DNA of 64,000 nucleotides, from NCBI GenBank assembly GCA_019747875.1, contig JAIEQI010000032.1:18586-82585 (forward strand). The letters run 5' to 3'. The stretch is from Candidatus Obscuribacterales bacterium (lineage in GTDB: Bacteria > Cyanobacteriota > Vampirovibrionia > Obscuribacterales > Obscuribacteraceae). Positions within the stretch are counted from its first letter, which is position 1; each line of letters starts with the position of its first letter. The notes below the pieces were generated by a model. That model saw only the letters and a list, made by a program, of their open reading frames with translations. It searched no databases and was not told the DNA's origin. Shown here in pieces: positions 17,221 to 25,104 of this stretch. The translations under genes and the position numbers were made by a program.

Positions 17221-17865
17221 ATGGTGGATACCCCTACAATCGTTACTGGTGCCATAGTGGCAATAGGCGCTATTTTGTCGGCACCCGTTCTTTATAAAGG
17301 ATTCTCGCGCCGCGGAACCGGTGTCGTATATGAAGTGAACTTCCTGATCCAGCGAGCACCGCAGTATTCGACTCTTCTGACCGCAATAACGATTGCCGCT
17401 TCTTTTGCTGCAATGAATGGTCACATTCCTGGAGCACCAGCAACGGTGCTCAGTATCAAGTCCCTTCTTCCTGAGACTGTAGCTAGCACCATCTCCTGGT
17501 GTGGCATAGCTATCCTATTAAGTGGTATGGTTTTTATGATCGGTGGTTGGTATTCGCTCGGGGAGCAGTTCACCACTGATGCCGAAGTTCTGGACGGACA
17601 TAAAGTGCGCAAGGACGGTTTGCTCAAGTTCGTGATGCACCCTGCTTATTCCGGAATCATTCAATGCATACTCGGCTCTGCAGTAGCAGCGCTGTCGCCG
17701 ATAGCTGTCTGCATGACGCTATTTATGGTGGCGCCGCTCTGGTTGAACCGTGCGAAATATGAAGAGGCTCTTCTGCTCGAGAGTCTGGGACCGGAATATA
17801 AGCAGTATGCAGAGGACATGAAGTGGAGAAGGTTGGTTCCCAAATTTTTTCCGATCGGAGTTTAA
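17221..17865 (+). CDS. ICMT/PEMT-like membrane methyltransferase
   Basis: Integral membrane protein of 214 residues with about five hydrophobic helices. The C-terminal half has the isoprenylcysteine carboxyl methyltransferase/phospholipid methyltransferase pattern: LGEQFTTDAEV, then DGLLKFVMHPAYSG (the RHPxY-type SAM-binding motif, here MHPAY), then the EEALLLESLGPEYKQYAEDMKWR segment and the final RLVPKFFP. It would methylate a lipid-linked acceptor at the membrane. It follows the LolA-like gene directly and may belong to the extended cluster around the GH3 operon, but this is not shown. Confidence 0.82.
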   Translation: MVDTPTIVTGAIVAIGAILSAPVLYKGFSRRGTGVVYEVNFLIQRAPQYSTLLTAITIAASFAAMNGHIPGAPATVLSIKSLLPETVASTISWCGIAILLSGMVFMIGGWYSLGEQFTTDAEVLDGHKVRKDGLLKFVMHPAYSGIIQCILGSAVAALSPIAVCMTLFMVAPLWLNRAKYEEALLLESLGPEYKQYAEDMKWRRLVPKFFPIGV

Positions 17866-18012
17866 TTCTCGGAACCTAAAAAGGGTATGGTCGTCATGAA
17901 ATACGTAAGCAGGTGGATATTGCGTTAGTCGTGCTTTTTGTCATAATGGGATGAGAATCTCATTGTGCCGCCGTATTTCTGTCTGGTTGGCAAATGGATT
18001 GAGGTAATAGTC

Positions 18013-18708
18013 GTGGTAAAAATCGAATCGAAATTGTTAGCTCTGGTACTGGCCGTCACGGCTATTTCTATAGCTCCTACTTACGCTAATGATAAATTAG
18101 CCAGCAAATCGCCAGAGTTAAAGAATGCCGATACCAAGGCAGAGGTAGCCGCGCTGTCCGAAGTACCCGCCCTGACTGTTAGTGCAGCTGACAAAGCGAA
18201 GCTGAGTGCCGGTCAAGTCGTTGTTGGTACACAACAAAAACCGAGCGGACGCCGTTGGGTAGCTGCCAAAATTCAGATCAAAGCGCCGCCGGCAGTCGTT
18301 TGGGAAGCAGTCCACGAAGAACGTAAGACCGATCCAGATATCGCATACAGCAAGATCTTAGAAGAAGGCAAGAACGAGCTAACGCTCGAACAAAAATTCC
18401 AACTCATCCCCGTGATTGGCACCTCTGTCTGTGTGATGAAGAATACGGAAATCCCAGGCAAGAGAATCGATTATTACTTGTTGAAGTCAGACCGCTTCAA
18501 AGCTCTTGAAGGCAGTTGGGTCCTCCAACCAACGGATGACGGACACACCATCCTTGAACTTGCATCTTATATAGATATGGGTGTGCCGGCTCCTCGTTCG
18601 ATCATCGAATCTGTCGCCAGCAAAAAGCTGGAGCGCAGACTGGGCAACGTCAGAAAGGCTGCCGAAAAGGCTCAAGCTCAAATCGCCGCTAAGGGCGAAA
18701 TTCAGTAA
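18013..18708 (+). CDS. Secreted SRPBCC (START-like) domain protein
   Basis: Protein of 231 residues from the GTG at 18013, chosen because a GAGGT site lies 8 bases upstream and the resulting N-terminus is a clean signal peptide ending ...APTYAND. The longer frame from 17965 would precede the signal with 16 residues. Residues about 75-215 form a SRPBCC/polyketide-cyclase-like ligand-binding fold (VAAKIQIKAPPAVVWEAVHEE, DYYLLKSDRFKALEGSWVL, ILELASYIDMGVPAPRSII). An exported SRPBCC protein would bind or carry a hydrophobic ligand. It is followed by a strong terminator. Confidence 0.8.
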   Translation: MVKIESKLLALVLAVTAISIAPTYANDKLASKSPELKNADTKAEVAALSEVPALTVSAADKAKLSAGQVVVGTQQKPSGRRWVAAKIQIKAPPAVVWEAVHEERKTDPDIAYSKILEEGKNELTLEQKFQLIPVIGTSVCVMKNTEIPGKRIDYYLLKSDRFKALEGSWVLQPTDDGHTILELASYIDMGVPAPRSIIESVASKKLERRLGNVRKAAEKAQAQIAAKGEIQ

Positions 18709-18732
18709 ATACTGAGTTCTAACGGTAATTGA

Positions 18733-18763
18733 GAAAGGAGGGGCAACCCTCCTTTCTTGTTTT
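18733..18763 (+). terminator. Rho-independent terminator after the SRPBCC gene
   Basis: Perfect 10-base stem GAAAGGAGGG / CCCTCCTTTC closed by a GCAA tetraloop and followed by TTGTTTT. It ends the plus-strand transcript, and the AAAGG end of the stem could also serve the convergent serpin operon. Confidence 0.9.
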
Positions 18764-18849
18764 GGAATCTTTCGCGAAACCTTCTTGTGCCGTTTTCTAA
18801 TAGGTCCTTTAAAAATAGCCTTGCAGGTCTGCATTGTGTATGCGCGCAT

Positions 18850-20124
18850 TTATTTTGTGGGATCGTCAACTGCGCCCAGAAACAGGATTGCATTGTTTTC
18901 CTGATTCGATATTGCGAAAAGGAAGGGACGGTCAACGCGCATTTCGAAGGGCTTCTCCTCCTCGCGCCTCATTGCGGCTGTTTCGAACACCATTGCCGTT
19001 ACGGCCGCAGCCTCAGTTCCTTCTTCATTTACATCGACGTAGGTTTTGTGAATTACCTGGCTCACCAATGGACTTGGTGGCTTCGTTACCATCGGCAGAA
19101 AGTCTGCTTTTTCGGAAAACGCTAGCTTCATTCCCATGTCAGCAAGAGTATCGGCTAGTTGCGTTGAGTAGTCGAACTTGAATCGTGGCAGATACAATGA
19201 TCCTCTTTTGGAGCTAAGGCTGCTACTAACTTTTGTCCACTCATTTTGGAGTGTGCCGATCAGTTGTTCTGTCGAGCTACCTTTTTTGGGAAGAATGATG
19301 AACATGCAAGTTCGTTGATCGGCATAAGGCAATGAGATGATCTGAAACCTGTCGGTCTCGTTGTAGATCATCTTTCCGCCCTGGACCATCATTGCTACCT
19401 TTCTTACTTCGCCTTTGCCTGTATGGAAGTCGGCATCCTGTGTGGCTTGCTTCGTGAATTGGTCCATCCATGCTGCTTTGAAGTAGGTGGCATTCACCAA
19501 AACCATGAGTTGGCTGGCAGATAGCTTTTGTAAGATGCTCGGAATTTTTCCGCTGGTATTTTGTGATGCCCAGGAGTTGATTTTTCCGACGGATGCAGGA
19601 TCGGAAAAATTCAAATTTTGAATCGACGCCTTATAGCTCTTACTGCAGGTGTTGATAAAGCTCTTGTTGAGCGAGAATTGCTCGTTCGCCCAGAGTGAGT
19701 TGGCGATACTCAATTTGAACTCCGGATCACCTTTTGGAGCGCGAAACCCAATCTGTGGGTGATCTGTTTTTTTTACGATGGTATTGATCATACGCTCATC
19801 GTTCTTGTTCACTTCGGCGATACTTTGTTCCACTGGTAAGCAAAGAACCTTGTTGATCTCTTCGCGAGTTGTACCTTGTGCGCCACAAGCCGCCATCTTC
19901 AGCACCTGTCCAATGCTAACCGGTGAGATAAAGATGTTCTTGTCCTTTTCTTGAGCATTCAATTTTGCAAGCAACTTGAACCCGAATTGGTTATTAGCTG
20001 TTGCAGTTTCTGTTTCTTGAGAATTAGCTTTTGTGTTTGTCATTGTTAGAACTGCCATTGCAAGGCCAAAAGCCTTTGCAAAGTCCCTCATTCGTCTGTG
20101 TGTTTTTTGCAAATTGCTTTTCAT
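18850..20124 (-). CDS. Secreted serpin 1 (second of tandem pair)
   Basis: Serine protease inhibitor of 424 residues with an N-terminal signal (about 15-36). Serpin landmarks include NSLWANEQFSLNKSFI, VLVNATYFKAAWMDQF (shutter/breach region), FIILPKKGSSTEQL, YLPRFKFDYSTQL and the C-terminal RPFLFAISNQENNAILFLGAV. The reactive-loop hinge is EEGTEAAAVTAM, with small residues at P12-P9 typical of inhibitory serpins. Counting from Gly at P15 places P1 near the Ala-Ala-Met-Arg-Arg segment, so target preference is uncertain. Its ATG overlaps the upstream serpin stop by one base (TAATG), implying translational coupling. Confidence 0.95.
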   Translation of the reverse strand: MKSNLQKTHRRMRDFAKAFGLAMAVLTMTNTKANSQETETATANNQFGFKLLAKLNAQEKDKNIFISPVSIGQVLKMAACGAQGTTREEINKVLCLPVEQSIAEVNKNDERMINTIVKKTDHPQIGFRAPKGDPEFKLSIANSLWANEQFSLNKSFINTCSKSYKASIQNLNFSDPASVGKINSWASQNTSGKIPSILQKLSASQLMVLVNATYFKAAWMDQFTKQATQDADFHTGKGEVRKVAMMVQGGKMIYNETDRFQIISLPYADQRTCMFIILPKKGSSTEQLIGTLQNEWTKVSSSLSSKRGSLYLPRFKFDYSTQLADTLADMGMKLAFSEKADFLPMVTKPPSPLVSQVIHKTYVDVNEEGTEAAAVTAMVFETAAMRREEEKPFEMRVDRPFLFAISNQENNAILFLGAVDDPTK

Positions 20125-21374
20125 TAGTCTTCAAAACTGGCCTTTGTCGGATCGCCAACTGTACCCATGAAAAGAACTGAGTTGGTTGTTTCGTTTGCGA
20201 TTATGAATAAGAATGGGCGGTCTACTTTCATTGAAAATGGCTGTTCCGGTCTGGGCATTCCTGAGCCTGCCATCATCATTGCGGTGACCGCAGCAGCTTC
20301 CGTTCCCTCTTCATTGACGTCAACGTAGCTCTTATGAATGACCGAGGAAACGAATGGACGAGGACCGGATTTGATCATCTTCGAAAAGTCGGCGTCCTTT
20401 GCCGAGAATGCGTCAATCATTCCCAGTTTCGTAAGTCCATCATTCAACTTCTTTGAATAGTCGAATTTGAATTTTGGCAGATACAAATCGCCGAGTTTTT
20501 GATCGAACTTTTGCGAAAGCGCTTTGTAGCTTGCATCGTTCAGCCCCGAAAGCACGGAATCTACGGTCTTGCCTTCTTTGGGCAGGAGTACATACATGGC
20601 ATTGTCTCGATCTGCATAAGGGAGACGGACGGCTTGGAAGTTGTCGTTGATTTGGTAGCCTAGCCGAGCTTTTCGGTGCATCATTGGCACTTTGGGTGAT
20701 GTTCCATCGATCGCATGAAATGGCAGAGGCTTTGTCTCTTCCTTTTGAAATTTATCCTCCCAGGGCGCCTTGAAATAGGTAGCGTTGATTAGTACAAGCA
20801 GATCTGTCTCTCGTAATTTTTGAATTATAGTGGGGATCTTTCCAGCGGTCTGTTTGCTGGTCCAGTTGTTGATATCGGTTACTGTTTGCGGTTTTCCAAA
20901 ATCGACAGATCTCACCTCGGCACCGTAGCTGGTATTACATGCTTTTGTGAATTCTGGTGCAAACTGGATGTTTTTGTTGCCCCAGAGAGAGTTTGCGATC
21001 TTCAGTTTTAGTGTGGGATCTCCACTGCCGTTTTCTTTGTACATCTGTACGAAAGATGCATTTGGTGTTGTTATCGCGGCTAGCAGTTGTTGATCTTGCT
21101 TATTGACGGTGGAAAGATCGTTGGAATCAAGTTGCAGTACTGACCCCATCTGTTGCAAAGTTTTCCCGGCAGCTCCATTCATTGCCATTTTCATCACTTG
21201 TGAAATGCTCAATGGTGAAATAAATAAATTTGCTGCTCTGCTGTCTTTCTTTAAAGCCGAAAGCATTTTGAACCCGAACGCGTTGTTCGAATCTGCGCTG
21301 TCTTTTGCAAAACTAGATGGATTAAACATAAAAGCTGATGCGATAAGAATGCTAATAAGTTGAATGCGTCTCAT
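20124..21374 (-). CDS. Secreted serpin 2 (first of tandem pair)
   Basis: Serpin of 416 residues, paralogous to the following gene, with a signal peptide (about 1-23, SSFAKD). Landmarks are NSLWGNKNIQFAPEF, LVLINATYFKAPWED, YVLLPKEGKTVDS, YLPKFKFDYSKKL and RPFLFIIANETTNSVLFMGTV. The hinge EEGTEAAAVTAM is identical to that of the downstream paralogue, but the bait part differs: MMAGSGMPRPE here against VFETAAMRREEE. P1 counts to around Ser/Gly/Met, suggesting elastase- or chymotrypsin-like targets. The pair was probably made by tandem duplication followed by divergence of the bait loop. Both are likely periplasmic or extracellular, protecting against proteases of competitors or hosts. Confidence 0.95.
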   Translation of the reverse strand: MRRIQLISILIASAFMFNPSSFAKDSADSNNAFGFKMLSALKKDSRAANLFISPLSISQVMKMAMNGAAGKTLQQMGSVLQLDSNDLSTVNKQDQQLLAAITTPNASFVQMYKENGSGDPTLKLKIANSLWGNKNIQFAPEFTKACNTSYGAEVRSVDFGKPQTVTDINNWTSKQTAGKIPTIIQKLRETDLLVLINATYFKAPWEDKFQKEETKPLPFHAIDGTSPKVPMMHRKARLGYQINDNFQAVRLPYADRDNAMYVLLPKEGKTVDSVLSGLNDASYKALSQKFDQKLGDLYLPKFKFDYSKKLNDGLTKLGMIDAFSAKDADFSKMIKSGPRPFVSSVIHKSYVDVNEEGTEAAAVTAMMMAGSGMPRPEQPFSMKVDRPFLFIIANETTNSVLFMGTVGDPTKASFED

Positions 21375-21511
21375 TGGCTGATCCTAAACTTGTTTTTGCA
21401 ATGATACAGCACTTGTAATCTGAAAATGGACGGAGTAAAGCAGAGCTGGCCAGTGAAACTCCGAATCATCCTAGAATGATTGGAAGTGTGGCTATTTCCT
21501 TCCCAGTAAAG

Positions 21512-22813
21512 TCAAGAGCCCTCTTGCAAATCAAGGCTTTGTTTTGGATGAGCGCGCCAGCAGCAAATGAAGGTTGTAACTGCGTAGCTAGCCAGCAGGA
21601 AAAAGGTGGGATCAAAGGTTCCGCCTTTCATCAGGTAGTCGTAGCGCATGGGCATGTAAACTGGGAACAAGAAGCAGGCTACTATTGCCACGGCTAAAAT
21701 CTTGATGAGAGTGGTCTGTGGTATCTGAATCGAATCTTCCTTGCTTATTTGCAAGCTGAGAATGATCGACGGAATCAGCAAGAGCAAATCATAATGGTGG
21801 CAGTGGATTGAGCTAACAAGACCAAGCGGAACCGCTCCAATCAGTCCGATTTTAAGCCAGCCATCCTTTCCATTCTGTTTGCGAGCCAAAAGAAAAATTA
21901 GTAGTGAAGAAAGTACAAAACAGATCTCAGAGATGAGTTTGACAATAATATTGTTGGCTCCGAGAAACTTTGCAAGCTGACCTTTAATAGTGGGATTGAG
22001 CTCTGGCTGCATAATCTTGATGCTGTTGGGATCGGCGATCAGTTGCAAATAATTTTGGTAGGATTCAACTCCCATGAGAAAAATGGATCCCACCGTTAAT
22101 GCTAAGGCGACTGAAGCTGCAATTGCGATTGGCTTGAATTGTTTGTTTCCTAAAAGGTAGATCGCAAAAGGTATTATTTGCTGCGGCTTGCACATAAAGA
22201 ATGAAAGCGCGATACCGGCTGCCACAGCGCTTCCCTCGCTCAGACCCATTAATAAAAAGGTGAAGGCTAAGAGCAGGAGAGGCGCGATCTGTCCGATGCG
22301 GACCGCATCAACTGCGGCTCCGGAAAAAAACGTGAAGCACCAGAGGACGAGGGAGTTTAGAAAGTTCAGCCGAAAAAGTCGTATTAATAGAATGATGGCT
22401 GCCATCAATACCAATTCGAGGAACACTGTCCAAACAACAGGTGCACTGCCGGCCGGTATGGCAGCTAAGATAAGCAGCCACATAACTCCAGGTGGAGGAA
22501 TGAACAAGAGAACGCCGTGACCGCCACCAGGAAAAAACTTATCCTGCCAGTTGTAGAACTCTTGCGCTTTATAGATGAGTGAACCTTTTCCTTGTAGAGC
22601 CAGCTGTGCCGCCACATAGTATTCAGGCAGATCATTGATCGTATTGAAGAAAGCCAATGACATGAACATCTGCCAGGAGAAAATGCCTGTGATCAGGATC
22701 GCTGTTAGAACTGCCAGGCTCTTTACGACCTTGCTGTTTGCCAATGCTTGAATACGAACCGGGGGGGGGTCCGCGCTCCATACGGGGTGAAAATGACAGA
22801 GCAAGTCTAACAC
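21512..22813 (-). CDS. GT87-family polytopic glycosyltransferase
   Basis: Integral membrane protein of up to 433 residues with about ten hydrophobic segments. The first extracytoplasmic loop NTINDLPEYYVAAQLALQGKG and YNWQDKFFPGGG...IPPPGVMWLL match GT87 (DUF2029, PimE-like polyprenol-phosphate-mannose-using) enzymes. An Asp in the first loop is the expected catalytic residue. The sugar acceptor is unknown. The start is unclear: the frame opens at a GTG with no ribosome site and its first codons run through a nine-C (minus-strand) homopolymer and an inverted-repeat element, so the true start may lie downstream near residue 25. Confidence 0.82.
   Translation of the reverse strand: MLDLLCHFHPVWSADPPPVRIQALANSKVVKSLAVLTAILITGIFSWQMFMSLAFFNTINDLPEYYVAAQLALQGKGSLIYKAQEFYNWQDKFFPGGGHGVLLFIPPPGVMWLLILAAIPAGSAPVVWTVFLELVLMAAIILLIRLFRLNFLNSLVLWCFTFFSGAAVDAVRIGQIAPLLLLAFTFLLMGLSEGSAVAAGIALSFFMCKPQQIIPFAIYLLGNKQFKPIAIAASVALALTVGSIFLMGVESYQNYLQLIADPNSIKIMQPELNPTIKGQLAKFLGANNIIVKLISEICFVLSSLLIFLLARKQNGKDGWLKIGLIGAVPLGLVSSIHCHHYDLLLLIPSIILSLQISKEDSIQIPQTTLIKILAVAIVACFLFPVYMPMRYDYLMKGGTFDPTFFLLASYAVTTFICCWRAHPKQSLDLQEGS
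22761..22769. repeat. Nine-base G/C homopolymer at 5' end of GT87 gene
   Basis: An uninterrupted run of nine G (plus strand) lies inside the first 20 codons of the longest GT87 reading frame. Tracts of this length are prone to slipped-strand changes. Confidence 0.9.
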
Positions 22814-22936
22814 TGAAATGTATTGCGACTCCAGTTTGCTTAGGATTGCAGCAGCAAGAAGCCGGCAGGATGCCGGCGCTCCCGGAAACGAACCAGCTGA
22901 GCTCGCCAGCAGCTAAGTATGGAAGGCGCGGACCTC
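22767..22936. repeat. MITE-like element bounded by imperfect inverted repeats
   Basis: GGTCCGCGCTCCATAC at 22768-22783 recurs inverted at 22917-22933 (GTATGGAAGGCGCGGAC, with two inserted bases). They enclose about 130 bp that include a reversed copy of the dispersed GCCGGC repeat. No coding capacity is evident. Just outside, at 22951-22963, is a GCGC-GAA-GCGC hairpin. Confidence 0.6.
22857..22886 (-). repeat. Inverted single copy of the dispersed REP-like repeat
   Basis: The reverse complement reads CCGGGAGCGCCGGCATCCTG followed by CCGGCTTC, nearly identical to the core of the tandem repeat at 63712-64000. Confidence 0.8.
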
Positions 22937-23014
22937 CCGTCTGCCCATAAGCGCGAAGCGCGCGGCTGCTATTCTCCAATGAGGCTCATTGCTAGCTAGT
23001 GCTCTCAAAGTGAA

Positions 23015-23281
23015 TTAGTCACCTGAGTCGAAGACGTCACCGTCGGCAGAAACTACTTCGGCGCTGATTTCCGTCGCACTGCCGCTGTTGGACGCCGATG
23101 CGTATGTGTTGTTATCGTCGCTAACTGGTGTCGAGTAGGTCGCATTGCTGTCATTGCTGCTGGTGTCACCAACGCCATCAGGACGGATATTGCTGTCGAA
23201 CCAGGTTACTGCCATGGCGGAATTACAGCTCAACCCCAAAAGAAGGGCAACGATTCCGATTCGCAAGCTGTGAACCTTCAT
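23015..23281 (-). CDS. Small secreted Ser/Asp/Asn-rich protein
   Basis: Unrecognised 88-residue protein. Residues 1-24 are a good signal peptide (ending NSAMAVTW). The mature part is acidic and rich in Ser, Asp, Asn and Thr with no Cys, and looks disordered. The ATG has an excellent GGAGG site with 6-base spacing, supporting a real gene despite its size. It lies beside the repeat island, between the GT87 and ppx genes. Confidence 0.7.
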   Translation of the reverse strand: MKVHSLRIGIVALLLGLSCNSAMAVTWFDSNIRPDGVGDTSSNDSNATYSTPVSDDNNTYASASNSGSATEISAEVVSADGDVFDSGD

Positions 23282-23442
23282 TTATTTCCTCCAGGGCGAA
23301 GTCATCGCCCGTCTTTGTCGACTGCTGTCTAGACTCGGAACGGTTTTGCAGCCGTGAGAAACAGACAGTGTTAAAGCCAATTAAGCCAGATCCGTCCAGT
23401 CTTGTCAAGTTAACGGAGGCTGGCTTCCTACTGGTGTTTTTC

Positions 23443-25104
23443 CTAGAAATTTGAGCGGTTAGCGCTGGCTCTTGTCTCGGTTCGTACTTCAAAGTTCAGT
23501 CTGACCTGGAATTGTTTCTCGAAAAGTGGCTTCTTTTCTTTGAGTGCCCAGGTCTCTGGTTCCCAACTTTCGCCCGGGCGAACGAATATAAGCAATGACA
23601 GGGTTGCTTTGTCCTGTCCTTTTCCAGCAGCCTGGTGGTCGAATTCGATGCGCTGAACCACCTGTCTATGGCCGCGATCTAGTGCTTCGGCCAGGCGCAG
23701 TATAGAAGCTAGATCGCAGACGACTTGGCGCTCCTGTGGCGCAAGTAAGGTGAATGATTCGTGCGATTCTTTGGGGTCGCTTCCGCGGTGGTATCGGGCT
23801 ATGTTTGCAATAATGGATACTTCTTCTTCGGAGTGGCCGAGCAGTCCGCCGTTTTTGATCAGGTAATAGGAGTGCTTATGGTGTCCGTTGCGCCCAATAA
23901 ACATGCCTACATCGTGAAGCATTGCTGCTGACCAGAGAAGATGCAATTCTCGTTCTCCCATAGTGTGGAGTTTGAGTGCTTTCGTCTTCTCGAATATCTG
24001 TGCCGCCAGGTCCGCCACTTGCTCTGCGTGCTCGACACTGGCTTGATATTTTTCAAGGAGGTTATGAACGCTCTTGGCTCTGGGCGTTTTGTGCTCTGCT
24101 AGCCCGGCGTCTAGCCAGCCTTGCTGCAAGAACATGTCTACGATTACCCCTTCGCGAAGTGCCGATGTACAAACAACAATTTGAGGTACGTTGAGGGAAC
24201 GCATCGTCTCCAATAGGACTATAGAACCTGCAAGTACCGTGCGGTTTCGGTCTGTGCTTACATCCTTGATGCGGTCTCCGGCAAGTGAAGCTGATTCCAG
24301 GTATTCGACTATTTCTTCGACAGCTTCTAGAGTCAGAATGTAGCCGTCCAACTCTTGTTGTCCTCCCTTTTTCACGTTTGCTCGGTGAAGTTTAGCCAGG
24401 GCCTGCACCGTTCCACTTGTTCCAATTAGCTGATTGAAGCCGCCACTCTCACTCAGGCGCGCTGCTGCTGGCCTCAACATGCCACGTACTTCATCATGTA
24501 GCTCGCGGATCTCTTGCGAATTCGGCTTCTCTTTCTTGAAAAAACGCGTCGTCAGTCTGGCTGCGCCAAGTTTGTAGGACTCCGTGAAATACGTTCGATG
24601 ACGGTCTGCCACAATGATTTCTGTGCTGCCACCGCCAATATCGATAATCGCGAAGCGTCCTTTGATTGACGGCATGCTCCAGAGCACGCCTAAATAGATC
24701 AACCTCGCCTCTTCTCTGCCGGAGATCATGCGAGCATCAAGATCGAGTTCTGTGCGGATGCGCGTGAGGACTTCTTCGCCATTGTCAGATTCTCTTACGG
24801 CGGATGTTGCAACCGCCACCAATGTACGCGCTCCTTTTTGCGCAGCTTTCGTTTTCATGTCACGTAAGATTCTCAGCGCCGCCGTCATCGCTTGCTGGTC
24901 GATTGTATGGGCGCCTAATGCCCTCCGGAAAAAAGGTACAGCTTCTTTTACTCGAGTGATTACCTCAAAATGATCTCGCTGATCACTTGCCTGGCAAACA
25001 ATCATGTGGAATGAATTCGTGCCCATGTCGATGCAAGCAAGAATCGGAGGTCCGGAGATCTCGGTCGAACTTTTATTATTGCGAGATTTATTAGATACCG
25101 TCAT
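23443..25104 (-). CDS. ppx: Exopolyphosphatase / Ppx-GppA phosphatase with HD domain
   Basis: Ppx/GppA-family enzyme of about 553 residues that hydrolyses polyphosphate or pppGpp. The actin-like core begins CIDMGTNSFHMIV, with IIDIGGGSTEIIV as the phosphate-2 motif and LIGTSGTVQALAKL further on. Residues from about 340 form an HD-type helical domain (LLWSAAMLHDVGMFIG followed by HHKHSYYLI). The reading frame is open to 25197, but the Met residues at 25104 or 25110 fit the family N-terminus. The start lies inside the end of hemY, so the two are translationally coupled. Ppx and GppA cannot be separated here; the length and HD domain suit Ppx2-like enzymes. Confidence 0.92.
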   Translation of the reverse strand: MTVSNKSRNNKSSTEISGPPILACIDMGTNSFHMIVCQASDQRDHFEVITRVKEAVPFFRRALGAHTIDQQAMTAALRILRDMKTKAAQKGARTLVAVATSAVRESDNGEEVLTRIRTELDLDARMISGREEARLIYLGVLWSMPSIKGRFAIIDIGGGSTEIIVADRHRTYFTESYKLGAARLTTRFFKKEKPNSQEIRELHDEVRGMLRPAAARLSESGGFNQLIGTSGTVQALAKLHRANVKKGGQQELDGYILTLEAVEEIVEYLESASLAGDRIKDVSTDRNRTVLAGSIVLLETMRSLNVPQIVVCTSALREGVIVDMFLQQGWLDAGLAEHKTPRAKSVHNLLEKYQASVEHAEQVADLAAQIFEKTKALKLHTMGERELHLLWSAAMLHDVGMFIGRNGHHKHSYYLIKNGGLLGHSEEEVSIIANIARYHRGSDPKESHESFTLLAPQERQVVCDLASILRLAEALDRGHRQVVQRIEFDHQAAGKGQDKATLSLLIFVRPGESWEPETWALKEKKPLFEKQFQVRLNFEVRTETRASANRSNF

